Notes under the pieces: model-generated | The model's input: the letters and a program-made list of their open reading frames with translations, nothing else | Database searches by the model: none | What the model was told of the DNA's origin: nothing | Made by a program: the position numbers and the translations under genes | NCBI GenBank assembly: GCA_964647255.1 | Contig: CAZYGI010000017.1 | Coordinates: 1 to 64,000 of the forward strand | DNA length: 64,000 nt | Origin: CAWJEL01 sp964647255 | Lineage (GTDB): Bacteria > Chloroflexota > Anaerolineae > CG2-30-64-16 | Reading direction: 5' to 3' | In this document: positions 16,623-25,835 of the stretch, in pieces | Layout of the letters: each line of letters begins with the position of its first letter | Numbering within the stretch: position 1 is the stretch's first letter

Positions 16623-17656
16623 TGAATCTCACCGAGGCATTTTCCAGCTATCTTCCGCAAATCGAAGCCGAAATGCGCGCTGTGCTGGCGCCGCCGGATG
16701 ATCCATCTGCGGGCCACTATCACATCATGAACTATCATCTGGGGTGGCTGGATGCTGCGCTGCGCCCCGTTAGCGCGCCCGCAGGCAAGCGAATCCGGCC
16801 GATGCTGTGTTTGCTCGCCTGCGCAGCCGCGGGCGGCGATCCGCACCGGGCGCTGCCGGCGGCCGCGGGCCTGGAGCTGCTGCACAACTTCTCGTTGCTC
16901 CACGATGACATCGAAGACAACAGCCCCACGCGGCGCCATCGGCCCACCGCCTGGACCATTTTCGGCATGCCCCTGACGTGCAACGCCGGTGATGGGATGT
17001 TCAGCCTGGCGCACCTGGCGTTCTACCGTATGTTGGACCGGGGCGTGCCGGTGGCTACGGTTGTGACGGCGTTGCAGCGCTTCGATGGGATGTGCCTGGC
17101 GTTGACCGAAGGGCAGTTCCTCGACATGTCCTTCGAGAAACGGCTTGAGGTGACGCCCACCGACTACTTCCGCATGATCGCGGGCAAGACGGGCGCGCTC
17201 CTGGCGGTCGCGCCGGAGATCGGCGCGCTGGCGGCCGGGGCGTCCCCGGAGAGGGCTGCGTGCTACCGGCGCTACGGCACAGCATTGGGCCGCGCGTTTC
17301 AGCTCCAGGACGACATCCTGGGCGTTTGGGGCGACGAGGCGGCCACGGGCAAGTCCGCGGCCAGTGACATCCTGAGCAAGAAAAAGACGCTGCCGGTGAT
17401 CTTGGCGTTAGCGCACCCGGTCGTCGGGCCGCGTATGGCGGCGCTTTACCGCGGGCCAGCTTTCACGCCGGCCGATGTCCCCGCCGTCCTGGCGCTCCTC
17501 GAGGAGGCCGGCGCGCGCACACAGGTTGAGGCGGAAGTGCGCCGGGCAACTGCCGAGGCGCATGCGGCCCTGGCACTGGCCGCGCCGTTTGCCGGCGCGG
17601 CCGCCGCTCGCTGTCTTGAGGCCTTGCTGGAGGCGCTGGTCGGCCGGGCCACCTGA
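16622..17656 (+). CDS. Polyprenyl diphosphate synthase (short-chain type)
   Basis: A 344-residue trans-prenyltransferase. Start at ATG 16622 overlaps the fni stop by one base; a GTG at 16619 is also possible. The first aspartate-rich motif is intact (LLHDDIEDNSPTRR). The second reads QLQDDILGVWGD, with Gly in place of the usual last Asp, followed by GKSAASDILSKKKTLP. This variation is found in some geranylgeranyl/farnesyl-type enzymes. It elongates DMAPP with IPP to make C15-C20 prenyl diphosphates for quinones, carotenoids or heme O. Chain length is not certain from sequence. Confidence 0.88.
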   Translation: MNLTEAFSSYLPQIEAEMRAVLAPPDDPSAGHYHIMNYHLGWLDAALRPVSAPAGKRIRPMLCLLACAAAGGDPHRALPAAAGLELLHNFSLLHDDIEDNSPTRRHRPTAWTIFGMPLTCNAGDGMFSLAHLAFYRMLDRGVPVATVVTALQRFDGMCLALTEGQFLDMSFEKRLEVTPTDYFRMIAGKTGALLAVAPEIGALAAGASPERAACYRRYGTALGRAFQLQDDILGVWGDEAATGKSAASDILSKKKTLPVILALAHPVVGPRMAALYRGPAFTPADVPAVLALLEEAGARTQVEAEVRRATAEAHAALALAAPFAGAAAARCLEALLEALVGRAT

Positions 17657-17700
17657 CGCGTCCGCTGATCCGGTTCACGTTTTCACCCCGGAGGTTCGTG

Positions 17701-18567
17701 ATGGCGGAGAACGCACCCGATCCGAAACCCATTCAGGCGAAGTCGTTTTGGTCCACACTGCCGGGCCTGCTGACCGGGATCGGTGGGTTGGTCGCTGCCA
17801 TCGCGACCCTGCTGACGGCCCTGGTCAGCGCAGGTGTGATCGGCTCTGCCAAGCCCTCACCCACCCCTTCACCTACCGTGCCATCTACTTTCACTGCAAC
17901 CGCGGCGCCATCGCCGAGCGCGCCCCCCGCGCCGGCACAGAGTGCGGATGCCACGGCGACGCCGACTGTGACGCCGGTCCCGGCCACGGCCACCGTTCAG
18001 CCGGGCGGCGTTCTCTTCGAGGATGACTTCAGCACGGAACGCAACGGCTGGCTGGTCAAAGTGGAGCCTGAGGTCGAGAAGGGTTATGAGGCCGGCGAAT
18101 ACCGCATTACGGTCTTCCAGCCGGACTTCTCAAGCTGGACCTATCCGCAGCCGCCCTTGAAGTTGCGGGATTTTGCCCTGGAAGTGGATGCGCACCGGGT
18201 AGGCGGGTCCGCCTCCGACGAGTTCGGCGTGTTGGTGCGCTACCAGGACGCCACCGATGACTTCTACACGTTCGTGATCAGCAGCGACGGCACATTCCGG
18301 ATTCAAAGCTATGTGGACGATGCCTGGGCCGACCTGGTGAAATGGACCAAGTCCACGGCGATTCTTGGCGATGAGAAGGTTAACCGGCTGCGGATCGTCT
18401 GCCAGGGCGATGAGATGCGTTTCTTCGCCAACGGCATCCTGCTCGCCCAGGTGAAAGACGCCACTCTGGGCGCCGGCAACATTGGCCTGCTCGCCAGTGC
18501 CTTCGATAAGGGCAGCGTCACCGTGGCGTTTGATAACCTGCGCGTGCGCGCCTTGACCGGGCAATAA
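17701..18567 (+). CDS. Membrane-anchored protein with Thr/Pro linker and lectin-like C-terminal domain
   Basis: Start at ATG 17701 fits GGAGG upstream; a GTG precedes it. The 288-residue product has a short cytoplasmic N-terminus, one hydrophobic segment (about 18-45), a low-complexity Pro/Thr/Ser/Ala linker (about 50-102) and a C-terminal domain of about 185 residues beginning LFEDDFSTERNGW. That domain resembles concanavalin-like/LamG or 3-keto-disaccharide-hydrolase folds (FGVLVRYQD, FFANGILLAQV, VTVAFDNLRV). It probably faces outside and may bind carbohydrate. No catalytic residues are evident. It follows the prenyl synthase gene by 44 bp but has no obvious functional tie. Confidence 0.6.
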   Translation: MAENAPDPKPIQAKSFWSTLPGLLTGIGGLVAAIATLLTALVSAGVIGSAKPSPTPSPTVPSTFTATAAPSPSAPPAPAQSADATATPTVTPVPATATVQPGGVLFEDDFSTERNGWLVKVEPEVEKGYEAGEYRITVFQPDFSSWTYPQPPLKLRDFALEVDAHRVGGSASDEFGVLVRYQDATDDFYTFVISSDGTFRIQSYVDDAWADLVKWTKSTAILGDEKVNRLRIVCQGDEMRFFANGILLAQVKDATLGAGNIGLLASAFDKGSVTVAFDNLRVRALTGQ

Positions 18568-18583
18568 TGGGGCGGGGCGGTGA

Positions 18584-19741
18584 TCAGGAGCCTTCCGCCG
18601 AGGTCTTCGCCCACTCCAGGATTTTGCGGTCGGTGACGGGGAAGGCGTAGGCGTCGAGCTCACCGAGCAATGCCCAGCGGGCTTCGGCATAGCCGCGCGG
18701 AGTCACCTGCCCCGCGACGACCTGGCAGTGGAATGCACGCAGCGTGATGCGGAAGTGCGTGTACGCGTGGCGGATCGCCGGGCCGGGCGCGCCGACCGTA
18801 ACTTCCAGCCCCAAACGTTCGTGCAGTGCGGCCGCCAGGCACTCCGCCAGCGCCGCGGCGTCTTCCGCATCCTCAGGACAATTGCCCGCTGCACTTCCCG
18901 GAAAACCCCACAGTCCACCCAGCAGCCCGGCCTCCGGCCTTCGCGTGATCAGATAGCGGCCGGACGTATCACGGATGATGGCCGCGGTGACCTGATAGTG
19001 CGGGGTGTGCGGTCGGGCCGTCCGCCGGGGCCGCTCTGCTTCGACGCCGGCCGCATGCGCCCGGCAGACGCCTGCCAGTGGGCAGTGTGTGCAGCGCGGG
19101 CCGTCTGGAGTGCAGACCAGCGCGCCGAGCTCCATCAGTCCTTCATTCAGATCGCCGTATTGCCCCGCAGGCGCAGCTTTCACCAGCGCGTCCGCCAGCC
19201 CCCAAAGTTGTTTTTCGACTGCCGGCTGCCGCGGGTCCTCGCCGATATCATACAGCCGACACAACACCCGCCGGACGTTGCCATCCAGCACCGGCTCGGG
19301 CTGGCCGAACGCCAGGCTCAGGATCGCGCCCACTGTGTACCGGCCGATCCCCGGCAGCCGCAGCAGTGCGTCCCGATCGGCCGGCAGACCGCCGCCGTGC
19401 CGGGTCAAGATCTGCTGCGCGGCCGCGTGCGCGTTGCGGGCGCGTGCGTAATAGCCCAGCCCCTCCCAGGCTTTCAGGACGGCCTCCAGTGGGGCTTCGG
19501 CCAGGCTGCGCACGTCGGGAAAACGAACCATCCAGCGATCAAAATAGGGTGTGACGGTGGTCACCTGGGTTTGTTGCAGCATGATCTCGGAGATCCAAAC
19601 CGCGTATGGGTCACGACGGCGGCGCCAGGGGAGGTCGCGCCGCCCGGCCTGGATCCATGTGAGGAGGGCTGGGGTTACGTCCGAGGGAAGCGGGCCAGCT
19701 TCAGGGGCGGGATTGCCGGCGAGCAACGTGTCATTGCCCAC
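18584..19741 (-). CDS. mutY: A/G-specific adenine glycosylase
   Basis: A 385-residue base-excision repair enzyme that removes adenine opposite 8-oxoguanine. It carries the helix-hairpin-helix (LPGIGRYTVGAI), catalytic Glu52 in SEIMLQQT and Asp153 in LDGNVRR, a 4Fe-4S cluster (Cys210, Cys217, Cys220, Cys226 with C-x6-C-x2-C-x5-C spacing) and a C-terminal NUDIX-like 8-oxoG recognition domain (about 245-380). Start is GTG at 19741, overlapping the end of the zinc-ribbon gene by 11 bp. All key residues are present, so it should be active. Confidence 0.95.
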   Translation of the reverse strand: MGNDTLLAGNPAPEAGPLPSDVTPALLTWIQAGRRDLPWRRRRDPYAVWISEIMLQQTQVTTVTPYFDRWMVRFPDVRSLAEAPLEAVLKAWEGLGYYARARNAHAAAQQILTRHGGGLPADRDALLRLPGIGRYTVGAILSLAFGQPEPVLDGNVRRVLCRLYDIGEDPRQPAVEKQLWGLADALVKAAPAGQYGDLNEGLMELGALVCTPDGPRCTHCPLAGVCRAHAAGVEAERPRRTARPHTPHYQVTAAIIRDTSGRYLITRRPEAGLLGGLWGFPGSAAGNCPEDAEDAAALAECLAAALHERLGLEVTVGAPGPAIRHAYTHFRITLRAFHCQVVAGQVTPRGYAEARWALLGELDAYAFPVTDRKILEWAKTSAEGS

Positions 19742-19956
19742 CTAGCATGTTGCGCCCCAGACAATGAACGACAAACATCGCGATGAAAATCAGAACGATG
19801 ATGGCAANNNNNNNNNNCCCAGCTCCAGGCCGGCAGGCCCATGAACATGAAGTTCTTCTTCTCTTTCTTAGTGACAGGTTTCGGCATCTCGGTCTGGCAG
19901 CGCCAGCAGACCTGCTTGTCTTCCGGGTTCCAAGTACCGCATTTTGGGCAATTCAT
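19731..19956 (-). CDS. Small zinc-ribbon membrane protein (interrupted by assembly gap)
   Basis: The N-terminus has a two-Cys-pair zinc ribbon (CPKCG and CWRCQ within the first 20 residues), a basic stretch (KKEKKN) and then a hydrophobic start (FMGLPAWSW) that runs into the Ns. After the gap, the frame that continues sensibly reads AIIVLIFIAMFVVHCLGRNM and stops at 19731-19733. That is the rest of a transmembrane helix. This frame requires a true gap length divisible by three, not ten. Predicted as a small zinc-ribbon protein with one C-terminal membrane anchor. Function unknown. It overlaps mutY. Confidence 0.65.
19808..19817. other. Assembly gap (10 Ns)
   Basis: Ten Ns, probably a fixed-size placeholder, split the zinc-ribbon gene. 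The reading frames on both sides agree only if the real gap is a multiple of three bases. Confidence 0.98.
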
Positions 19957-20025
19957 GGGCTTCCTCCTGGCCGCCTCGGTGTGATGGTGTCATGTTAGCA
20001 CAAGGTCAGTCGGCCGACAAACCTT

Positions 20026-21360
20026 TCACCCTTCCGCCGCGTGCTCCCGTTTGCCGCCGACGGTGAGCACAAAAAGCGTGCTGGCGATCACGCGTCCGGC
20101 CGCGGAAATCCAGAAGAGCGGGCGGATGCTGAGGATGTTGACCAACGCGGTGCCGATCAACGGTCCGACAAAAGCCGCGCCGAAGACGGCTACCTGATAA
20201 ATCGCGGTGAAGCGCGCTCGTTGCTCGGCCGGCGCCAGGCCCAGCAGTAGATTGAAGCCTGCCAGGCTGTAGCCCGCCCAGGCAAACCCCGACAAGGTCT
20301 CAACGGGCATCAGGTACCAGGGATTGGGCGCCAGGGACCACAGGATCGGGACCAGGGGGATCAGAAAGCCGGTGACGCGCGTGAGCCAAGCCGCGCCGTG
20401 ACGGTCGTTCAGCCGGCCCCAAACGCGCTGGCCGATGATGTTGCCGACGCTGTTCACGGCGGCCAGCAGGCCGATCTGCGTCGGGCTGGCGTGCAGGCTA
20501 CGCACCAGGTAGACCGCGAAGAACGGCCCGGCGATAGCGAGTGAGATGTTCCACAGGAAAGCCACCGCCGTGAAGCCGGTGAACCGTGGGTGGCGTCGGA
20601 AAAGCGCAAGCAGATTTTCCGCCCTGCCAGTGGCAGGGCGCGCGCTGAGTGCGGCGGCCGGCATCGGGATGCGCGCATAGATGACGGTCGCCACGAAACC
20701 CACCAGGCCCGCCAGGGCGAAGCTCACTTGATAACCGCGCGGCAGCCCCAACGACTCGGCCAGGCGGCCGGCAAGCGGCGCGGCGATCAGTGCGGCGATC
20801 GCCAGCGCGATATTGCGGGCGGCGAAGTAGCGGCCGCGAATCGCGGTCGGCACCAGGTCGGCCGATAGCGCCGACCAGGCCGGGTAGGAAAGCTGGCTCA
20901 TGAAGCCGCGCAGCGCCACCAGTGCCAGGAAGGCGAGGATTGCAGCATCACCGTGAAACAGCAGCGGTACGGCGGCAATCGCCAGCAGTAGCGCCCGTCC
21001 GCCGATGCCCCCCGTGATGACGATCACGCGCTTGCGGCGCTCGGGCCGTTCGGCCAGCCGCGCGCCCGGAAAAAGCGCCAACGCCGAGGTCAGGTTGGAG
21101 ATGGCGCTGAGCCAGCCGATCTGCGTGTTCGTCGCGCCCAGCGAGAGGGCAAAGGGGCCGACGAAATTGGTGACGAACGATTCCGAGATGTTCGAGAAGA
21201 ACCCGTCCCACCAGAAGAGGCGCCGCCCCTGGCGCGCGGTCGGGAACGCATCGGCCTCTGGGCTGTAAGGGCCGGCTGTAAATTCCTCAGCTTGCTGTCG
21301 CAGCTCGGCGCTGATGGCACGCAGAGAGCGAAAGGGTGGGGGCAACGATTTGGGTGCCAT
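20026..21360 (-). CDS. Major facilitator superfamily transporter
   Basis: A 444-residue protein starting at ATG 21360 (GTG at 21366 also possible), after a soluble N-terminal tail of about 50 residues. Around twelve hydrophobic segments follow. The inter-helix motif LAERPERRKRVIVI after TM2 and GRLNDRHGAAWLTR in the second half mark MFS. The cargo is unknown; no drug-binding motif stands out. Its start lies at the stop of the upstream glycosyltransferase gene, so the two are translationally coupled. The segment RPATGRAENLL is encoded by an inverted repeat (CGCCCTGCCA / TGGCAGGGCG at 20620-20640). Confidence 0.8.
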   Translation of the reverse strand: MAPKSLPPPFRSLRAISAELRQQAEEFTAGPYSPEADAFPTARQGRRLFWWDGFFSNISESFVTNFVGPFALSLGATNTQIGWLSAISNLTSALALFPGARLAERPERRKRVIVITGGIGGRALLLAIAAVPLLFHGDAAILAFLALVALRGFMSQLSYPAWSALSADLVPTAIRGRYFAARNIALAIAALIAAPLAGRLAESLGLPRGYQVSFALAGLVGFVATVIYARIPMPAAALSARPATGRAENLLALFRRHPRFTGFTAVAFLWNISLAIAGPFFAVYLVRSLHASPTQIGLLAAVNSVGNIIGQRVWGRLNDRHGAAWLTRVTGFLIPLVPILWSLAPNPWYLMPVETLSGFAWAGYSLAGFNLLLGLAPAEQRARFTAIYQVAVFGAAFVGPLIGTALVNILSIRPLFWISAAGRVIASTLFVLTVGGKREHAAEG

Positions 21361-21362
21361 AC

Positions 21363-23774
21363 TCACTGCTCACCGCAGAACCGTTCCAGGCCCGGCGTGT
21401 ACCACAATACAAAACGTTGGTCGCCGTTGGTGGCCCGGATGGGGCACGAGGCTTTTCCCAGGCTGCGCAGCGCGGGTTCGAGCGCCTGCTGCCAGGCCGG
21501 GTCCAGCCATGGTTCGATGATCACCAGCGCGTTGCCATCCGTGATGAGGCCGTTCGCCGATTCTGGCAGGATCGGCTCCGTCACGACGACTTCAGCGAAT
21601 CGAGCCTGGATTGGGTAGACTTCGGGCATCAAGCGAAAGCCGGCTACGCTCCAGGCCGGGCTGGTGATGAAAACGTACGTTTTGGGCGCCGTGCTCTCCT
21701 CCGGTTGGGCGCGCTGGATGATCCGGAAGGTGAGGTTCTCCAGTGATTGGAAGCCCGCCATGCGGTCACGCGCCAGCGGATAAGCCTGATAGAGATTAAG
21801 TCCTAACGCGGCGACGAAGATGGCTGCACAGAGCGCCATCCCCACGCGGGGCCGCAGGCCGATGCCCTGCAAGTGCGCCAGGAGCCACGTCAGGCCGGCG
21901 GCCGCAAACAGCGCAAACCAGGGCAGCAGCAAGAACATGCGCGTCCCGGTGGGATAGGGCCGATCGTGCGATGCCCCCACCGCCAGAAGCAGCGCTGCAA
22001 AGGCGAGCAGCAGGCACCAGGCGAACCGGTGGCGTCGCAGGGCCAGGTAGCAGTCAGCTGCCAGCCCCAGGCTGACCAGGGCAGCGGTCAGCGGATCCAC
22101 GTAAGCCACGGCGATGAAGTGGTCCTCCTGAGGCACGAAGAGGAAGGACAGCGTGGAGTAGATCAAATTGCGCGCCACGTTCGCCAACGCATCCCCGGCC
22201 GTGCGGGTCAGAGCCGGATTGTACCACAGGGTGCCGGCGACCTTGGCTTGCCAATAGCCGGGTTGCAGCAACAGCGGAAACACGGGGATCAGCAGCGACA
22301 CCACCAGCGCCAACCACCGGCCAAGCATTCGCCGGGAAACGGGCGGCGCGTAGAAAAGGAGCAACAGCAGCGGCAGCGGCAAGACGTAGAGCGCGGCTGG
22401 GTAAACATAAAAGCACAGGCCCATCGCCGCGCCCAGCAGCACGAACGCTGCCCAACGCCGGGAGCGCACGGCCCAGGCAGCTCCGGCCAGCACCGTGGCC
22501 TCGGCAAAAAAGGCCTGGAGGTTGTTGTAGCCAATTTTCCCGAAAGACATCAGGTAATGCGACATCGCCAGGAAGAGCGCGGCCATCAACGCCGTGCGCC
22601 GCTGCACGAAGGCGCGAAAGAAGCCGTAGAACAAGAGGATTGCCGCTGCGCTCAGGCACGCGTTGCTGACGCGCCAGCCGAAGCCGGAGCCGCCGAAGAG
22701 CTTGATGAAGCCTGCCTGGATCAACGAGGACAGGTAGGGGTGCGCTTCGTAGACGGCTTGGCCTACGAAGACGTGGTCGGCAATGAACGCGAGGGGCTGC
22801 TGCTCGGCGATCTGCCGGGCATAGGCCCAGAAGGAGTATTCGTCGCCGATGGCCGACAGCCACCAGGCATTCATATTCGTCGCAAAGAGCGCGAGGGCAA
22901 GCAGGCCGATCCAGAAGATGGGGCTGACTTCACGGCGGATGCGCCAGAGGTTTACGCCGGCCAGCAGCAACCCCAGCACGGTGATCCATTGGAATTGCCG
23001 CGCGCCGTAGAGGCTCGCCAGCGTCAGCAGAAGCGCCACCGCCGCCAGGGCGACCCCCACCAGCGCCCGGCCGCGATGCCGCCAGCCGGCGCGCACCGCA
23101 CCGCCGGGGATCTCGCGCAGGAGCCAGCCGGCCAGCAGGAGGAGGTAGGCCAGGGCGAATTCCCAGCCTGGGATGCTGTTGCGCCGGATGGCTTGCCAGG
23201 CGAGGAGGCCGAGGCTGGCCGCCGCAGCCGCGATGACGGCCCACGCGATCCAGAACTGCGCCCGGGGAACGATGGCATTCGCTCTGGCACCCGGCCGGTT
23301 CGTGGCGACGACTTCGGTCGCCTTACGGGCTGCAGGGCGTTTGAGGTCAGCTCCTCCGCCGGGCTGTGACCATGTTTCCAGGGGGAGAAGCCAATCCGCC
23401 GGCAGCCGCCGGCAAAGGAGCCAGACGACGAGCGCACAGGCCAGCAGGGCCGGCAGAATCACCAGGAAATAGGCCGGGTAGGCCGAACGGCACAGCGGCC
23501 CGGTCCGGCACCACGCGTTTTGCAGCCAGCCAGGGACTTCGGGATGGCCCAGCCAACGATCATGGACGACGAGCACCGGAGGCAGCAGAGCAAGCGCCGC
23601 GGCCATCAGCAACAGCGCGGTTCGCGCCAGCGTCTCACCCGGCCGCAGGACGGCGCGCTGCTGGACGAGTTCCGCTTCCAACGCTGCGACGCGCTGCTGA
23701 AGGACGCCGATCTGCTGTCTCAGGATCGCCGCCTCGGTCGGGCTGTCGGTCGGGACTGTTGGCTCGCCGTCCAT
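21363..23774 (-). CDS. Polytopic GT39/ArnT-like membrane glycosyltransferase
   Basis: An 803-residue membrane protein. Residues 13-45 form a likely coiled coil, then two hydrophobic segments, a cytoplasmic or extracellular linker (about 130-165), and about a dozen more helices. The acidic loop GDEYSFWAYARQIAEQ and the following EAHPYLSSLIQ resemble the catalytic loop of dolichol/undecaprenyl-phosphate-sugar-dependent GT-C enzymes of the PMT_2/ArnT group. A soluble region of about 120 residues ends the protein. It probably moves a lipid-linked sugar onto a cell-envelope acceptor. The linker residues KATEVVATNRPG are encoded by a repeat also found in mutS. Confidence 0.7.
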   Translation of the reverse strand: MDGEPTVPTDSPTEAAILRQQIGVLQQRVAALEAELVQQRAVLRPGETLARTALLLMAAALALLPPVLVVHDRWLGHPEVPGWLQNAWCRTGPLCRSAYPAYFLVILPALLACALVVWLLCRRLPADWLLPLETWSQPGGGADLKRPAARKATEVVATNRPGARANAIVPRAQFWIAWAVIAAAAASLGLLAWQAIRRNSIPGWEFALAYLLLLAGWLLREIPGGAVRAGWRHRGRALVGVALAAVALLLTLASLYGARQFQWITVLGLLLAGVNLWRIRREVSPIFWIGLLALALFATNMNAWWLSAIGDEYSFWAYARQIAEQQPLAFIADHVFVGQAVYEAHPYLSSLIQAGFIKLFGGSGFGWRVSNACLSAAAILLFYGFFRAFVQRRTALMAALFLAMSHYLMSFGKIGYNNLQAFFAEATVLAGAAWAVRSRRWAAFVLLGAAMGLCFYVYPAALYVLPLPLLLLLFYAPPVSRRMLGRWLALVVSLLIPVFPLLLQPGYWQAKVAGTLWYNPALTRTAGDALANVARNLIYSTLSFLFVPQEDHFIAVAYVDPLTAALVSLGLAADCYLALRRHRFAWCLLLAFAALLLAVGASHDRPYPTGTRMFLLLPWFALFAAAGLTWLLAHLQGIGLRPRVGMALCAAIFVAALGLNLYQAYPLARDRMAGFQSLENLTFRIIQRAQPEESTAPKTYVFITSPAWSVAGFRLMPEVYPIQARFAEVVVTEPILPESANGLITDGNALVIIEPWLDPAWQQALEPALRSLGKASCPIRATNGDQRFVLWYTPGLERFCGEQ
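23300..23330. repeat. Palindromic repeat inside the GT39-like gene
   Basis: GGCGACGACTTCGGTCGCC carries an imperfect inverted repeat and in the gene's frame encodes ATEVVAT. It closely resembles the repeat unit encoding ATEVATT in mutS at 60184-60237, pointing to an element that inserts in frame. Confidence 0.55.
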
Positions 23775-23791
23775 AGGAGACCGTTCCGTGA

Positions 23792-24850
23792 TTACCGCGG
23801 GGCCGCCACTCCGAGCATCTCATAGTCGAAGCGTCCGTCTTGCATGATGACTTCGCCATCTACCTCGATGGTGCACTGCAGCGGGATCACGTCCACGTGC
23901 AGCGGCGAGGACCAATCCGCCCCGGTTTCGGCGGGGTAGGGATTGCCGAAGGCCACGTGGACGCCCGGCAGTTTCTCGTCCTGCAGCAGGTTGCCGGTCA
24001 GCTTGCGCAGCCCGATGTTGGTGCCGATCGCAAATTCGCCGGCGCGCCGCGCATTCTCCGCGCTGTCGAGGTAGGCGGTCACTTCGGCGACCAGCGCGCG
24101 ATCTTCCCCGCGCACCTCGGTCACGCGGCCGTCGCGAAGGGTGAATATCACCGGCTGCGCCAACACGCCATACTTGGCGCTGAAGTAGTCGCCGATGATG
24201 TGCACGACCAATGTGCCATCCAGTGTCTTCGGCGAGGTGAAGGTCTCACCCTCCGGCAGGTTGCCCCATCTGCCCGCGCTGTGATAGATGCCGGTGCAAT
24301 TCACCCAGCGCAGATCAGGGTCGAAGGTGGCGATGAGATCGGTGCCATCGGGCGTCGTCACCCGGATGCGTTCTGCGTAGCGCGCGATGTCATAGACTGC
24401 GGTGGTGACGGAAGACACCTGCCGATAGTCGGTTCGCATCCCTTCTTGCATGAGCTGCGCGGTGATGCCGGGCATATGCGCGTGACGGGCCTTGAGTTCA
24501 TCCAGGATGAAAGTGCGCAGCGCGGTGCGGAAAGTGACTTCGCCCGGCTGGCTCGACGCGGCGTAAAAGGTCACCGTCGGCCGGAGCCGCCGCAGGTCGT
24601 GCCGCAGCTCCTCGGGGAAGCCGGTGATGGGGCGCTCGGCATATTGTTCGATGTCGTGCACCAGCACTTCACCGCCCGCCTCGGATGCTTCTTCGCCCAG
24701 CAGGCGGCCAATGCCGTGAGTGACCCGGTCGGTCAGCACGAACACGCGATCGGCCGGCGTGATGTTCATGCAGGTGCGCGCCGCAATGCGCGCGCCTGCG
24801 CGCATTGCCTCCAGTTGTTTGAGGCTGACGTGGGTTGGGTCGGTAGGCAT
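23792..24850 (-). CDS. M29-like aminopeptidase family protein
   Basis: A 352-residue soluble protein related to thermophilic aminopeptidase T (M29) and to NicX-like dioxygenases that share the fold. Candidate metal ligands sit in NLPEGETF, the Glu near GEFAIGTN, PGVHVAFGNPYP and PLHVDVIPL. These correspond to the conserved Glu/Glu/His/His/Asp set of the family. No signal peptide is seen. Whether it cleaves peptides or opens an aromatic ring cannot be decided from this sequence. It is followed 17 bp upstream (in gene order) by the GT39-like gene on the same strand's far side, and there is no clear functional partner. Confidence 0.75.
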   Translation of the reverse strand: MPTDPTHVSLKQLEAMRAGARIAARTCMNITPADRVFVLTDRVTHGIGRLLGEEASEAGGEVLVHDIEQYAERPITGFPEELRHDLRRLRPTVTFYAASSQPGEVTFRTALRTFILDELKARHAHMPGITAQLMQEGMRTDYRQVSSVTTAVYDIARYAERIRVTTPDGTDLIATFDPDLRWVNCTGIYHSAGRWGNLPEGETFTSPKTLDGTLVVHIIGDYFSAKYGVLAQPVIFTLRDGRVTEVRGEDRALVAEVTAYLDSAENARRAGEFAIGTNIGLRKLTGNLLQDEKLPGVHVAFGNPYPAETGADWSSPLHVDVIPLQCTIEVDGEVIMQDGRFDYEMLGVAAPR

Positions 24851-24886
24851 ACGCTACGTCCTGCTCCTTTGTGGCTGCTGGAGTTG

Positions 24887-25654
24887 TTACCGTAAAGCAA
24901 AGCCTTGCGTTTCTAGCACTTCGCGCAGATCGGTGCGCACTGCTTGCGCGACCCGCCGCGCCGAATGTTCCTGCCAGCCGTAGTCTTCCATCACTGCGGG
25001 TTTGCCCGGCATGGGCACCTGCCGGCCCCCGTAGATGCCGGTCGCCGCCATGACCTGATCATAGTCCTGCAGCTCGGCATCTTTGGGCCGGGGGTCGTAC
25101 TGCTCCCAGTGCAGCACCGCCGGCAGCGCCAGCCGCGGGCGGCTCGGCGGCTCGGCGGCAGGATAGCCGATCGTCATGCCGGTGATCGGGAACACCAGCC
25201 GGGGCAACGCCAACAGCTCAATTACGGCCCGGGTGTTGTTGCGCAGGCTGCCGATGTAGCAGATCCCTAGCCCCAACGACTCGGCGGCCAGGGCGGCGGT
25301 CTGCGCAGCGATGACCGCATCCACGGCGGCAACCAGGAAGTTCTCGACGTACTCGGTCACCTGGGTGTAGCCGCGCACCTGGCAGGCCCGATCGAGGTTG
25401 GCCAGATCGGCGCACCAGGCCAGGAAGATCGGCGCCTGGGCGATGTGGCCCTGGTTGCCGCATAATTCGGCCAGCCGCTGGCGCTTGGCGGCATCCGTGA
25501 CCGCGATAACGCTGTAGGCCTGCAAGTTGGAAGACGTCGAGGTTCGCTGCGCCGCGGCGACAATCTTCTCGATGATTGCGCGCGGGACCGGATCGGGCTT
25601 GTATGAGCGAACTGAGCCGTGGTGGTGGATGAGATCAAAGATGGGGTCTGTCAT
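24887..25654 (-). CDS. NADPH-dependent flavin oxidoreductase, nitroreductase (NfsA/FRP) family
   Basis: I set the start at ATG 25654, giving 255 residues; the frame is open further upstream but that sequence does not look coding. The start MTDPIFDLIHHHGSVRSYK, with Arg in the FMN-phosphate position, and the block TSTSSNLQAYSVIAV are typical of NfsA/FRP proteins. GLGICYIGSLRNNTRAVIELL and the phrase FPITGMTIGYP are also diagnostic. It uses FMN and NADPH to reduce nitro or quinone compounds or free flavin. Cytoplasmic. The 181-bp spacer to ppa holds no gene that I can recognise. Confidence 0.85.
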   Translation of the reverse strand: MTDPIFDLIHHHGSVRSYKPDPVPRAIIEKIVAAAQRTSTSSNLQAYSVIAVTDAAKRQRLAELCGNQGHIAQAPIFLAWCADLANLDRACQVRGYTQVTEYVENFLVAAVDAVIAAQTAALAAESLGLGICYIGSLRNNTRAVIELLALPRLVFPITGMTIGYPAAEPPSRPRLALPAVLHWEQYDPRPKDAELQDYDQVMAATGIYGGRQVPMPGKPAVMEDYGWQEHSARRVAQAVRTDLREVLETQGFALR

Positions 25655-25835
25655 CGGTCCTCGAGAGGCGTCTTTAGTGTTTTGCTGGAATGGCCGGCAT
25701 CGCCGTAAGCTGCCGTAGGGGCTCCCTGGCGTGGCACAGCTCCGCGCCGTGCCCGAAACAAACCGTCTCTGGCTGCAAGAGGAGCCAGTTTGCGCACCGA
25801 TCTCAGCGCCGCCGGCCAGTCCTCCGCGCAGCCGC

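Noticed and set aside
19675..19956. Single frame fusing the zinc ribbon with a Cys/His-rich tail
   Set aside because: The tail is produced by the arbitrary gap length; another frame after the gap restores a membrane helix and a stop.
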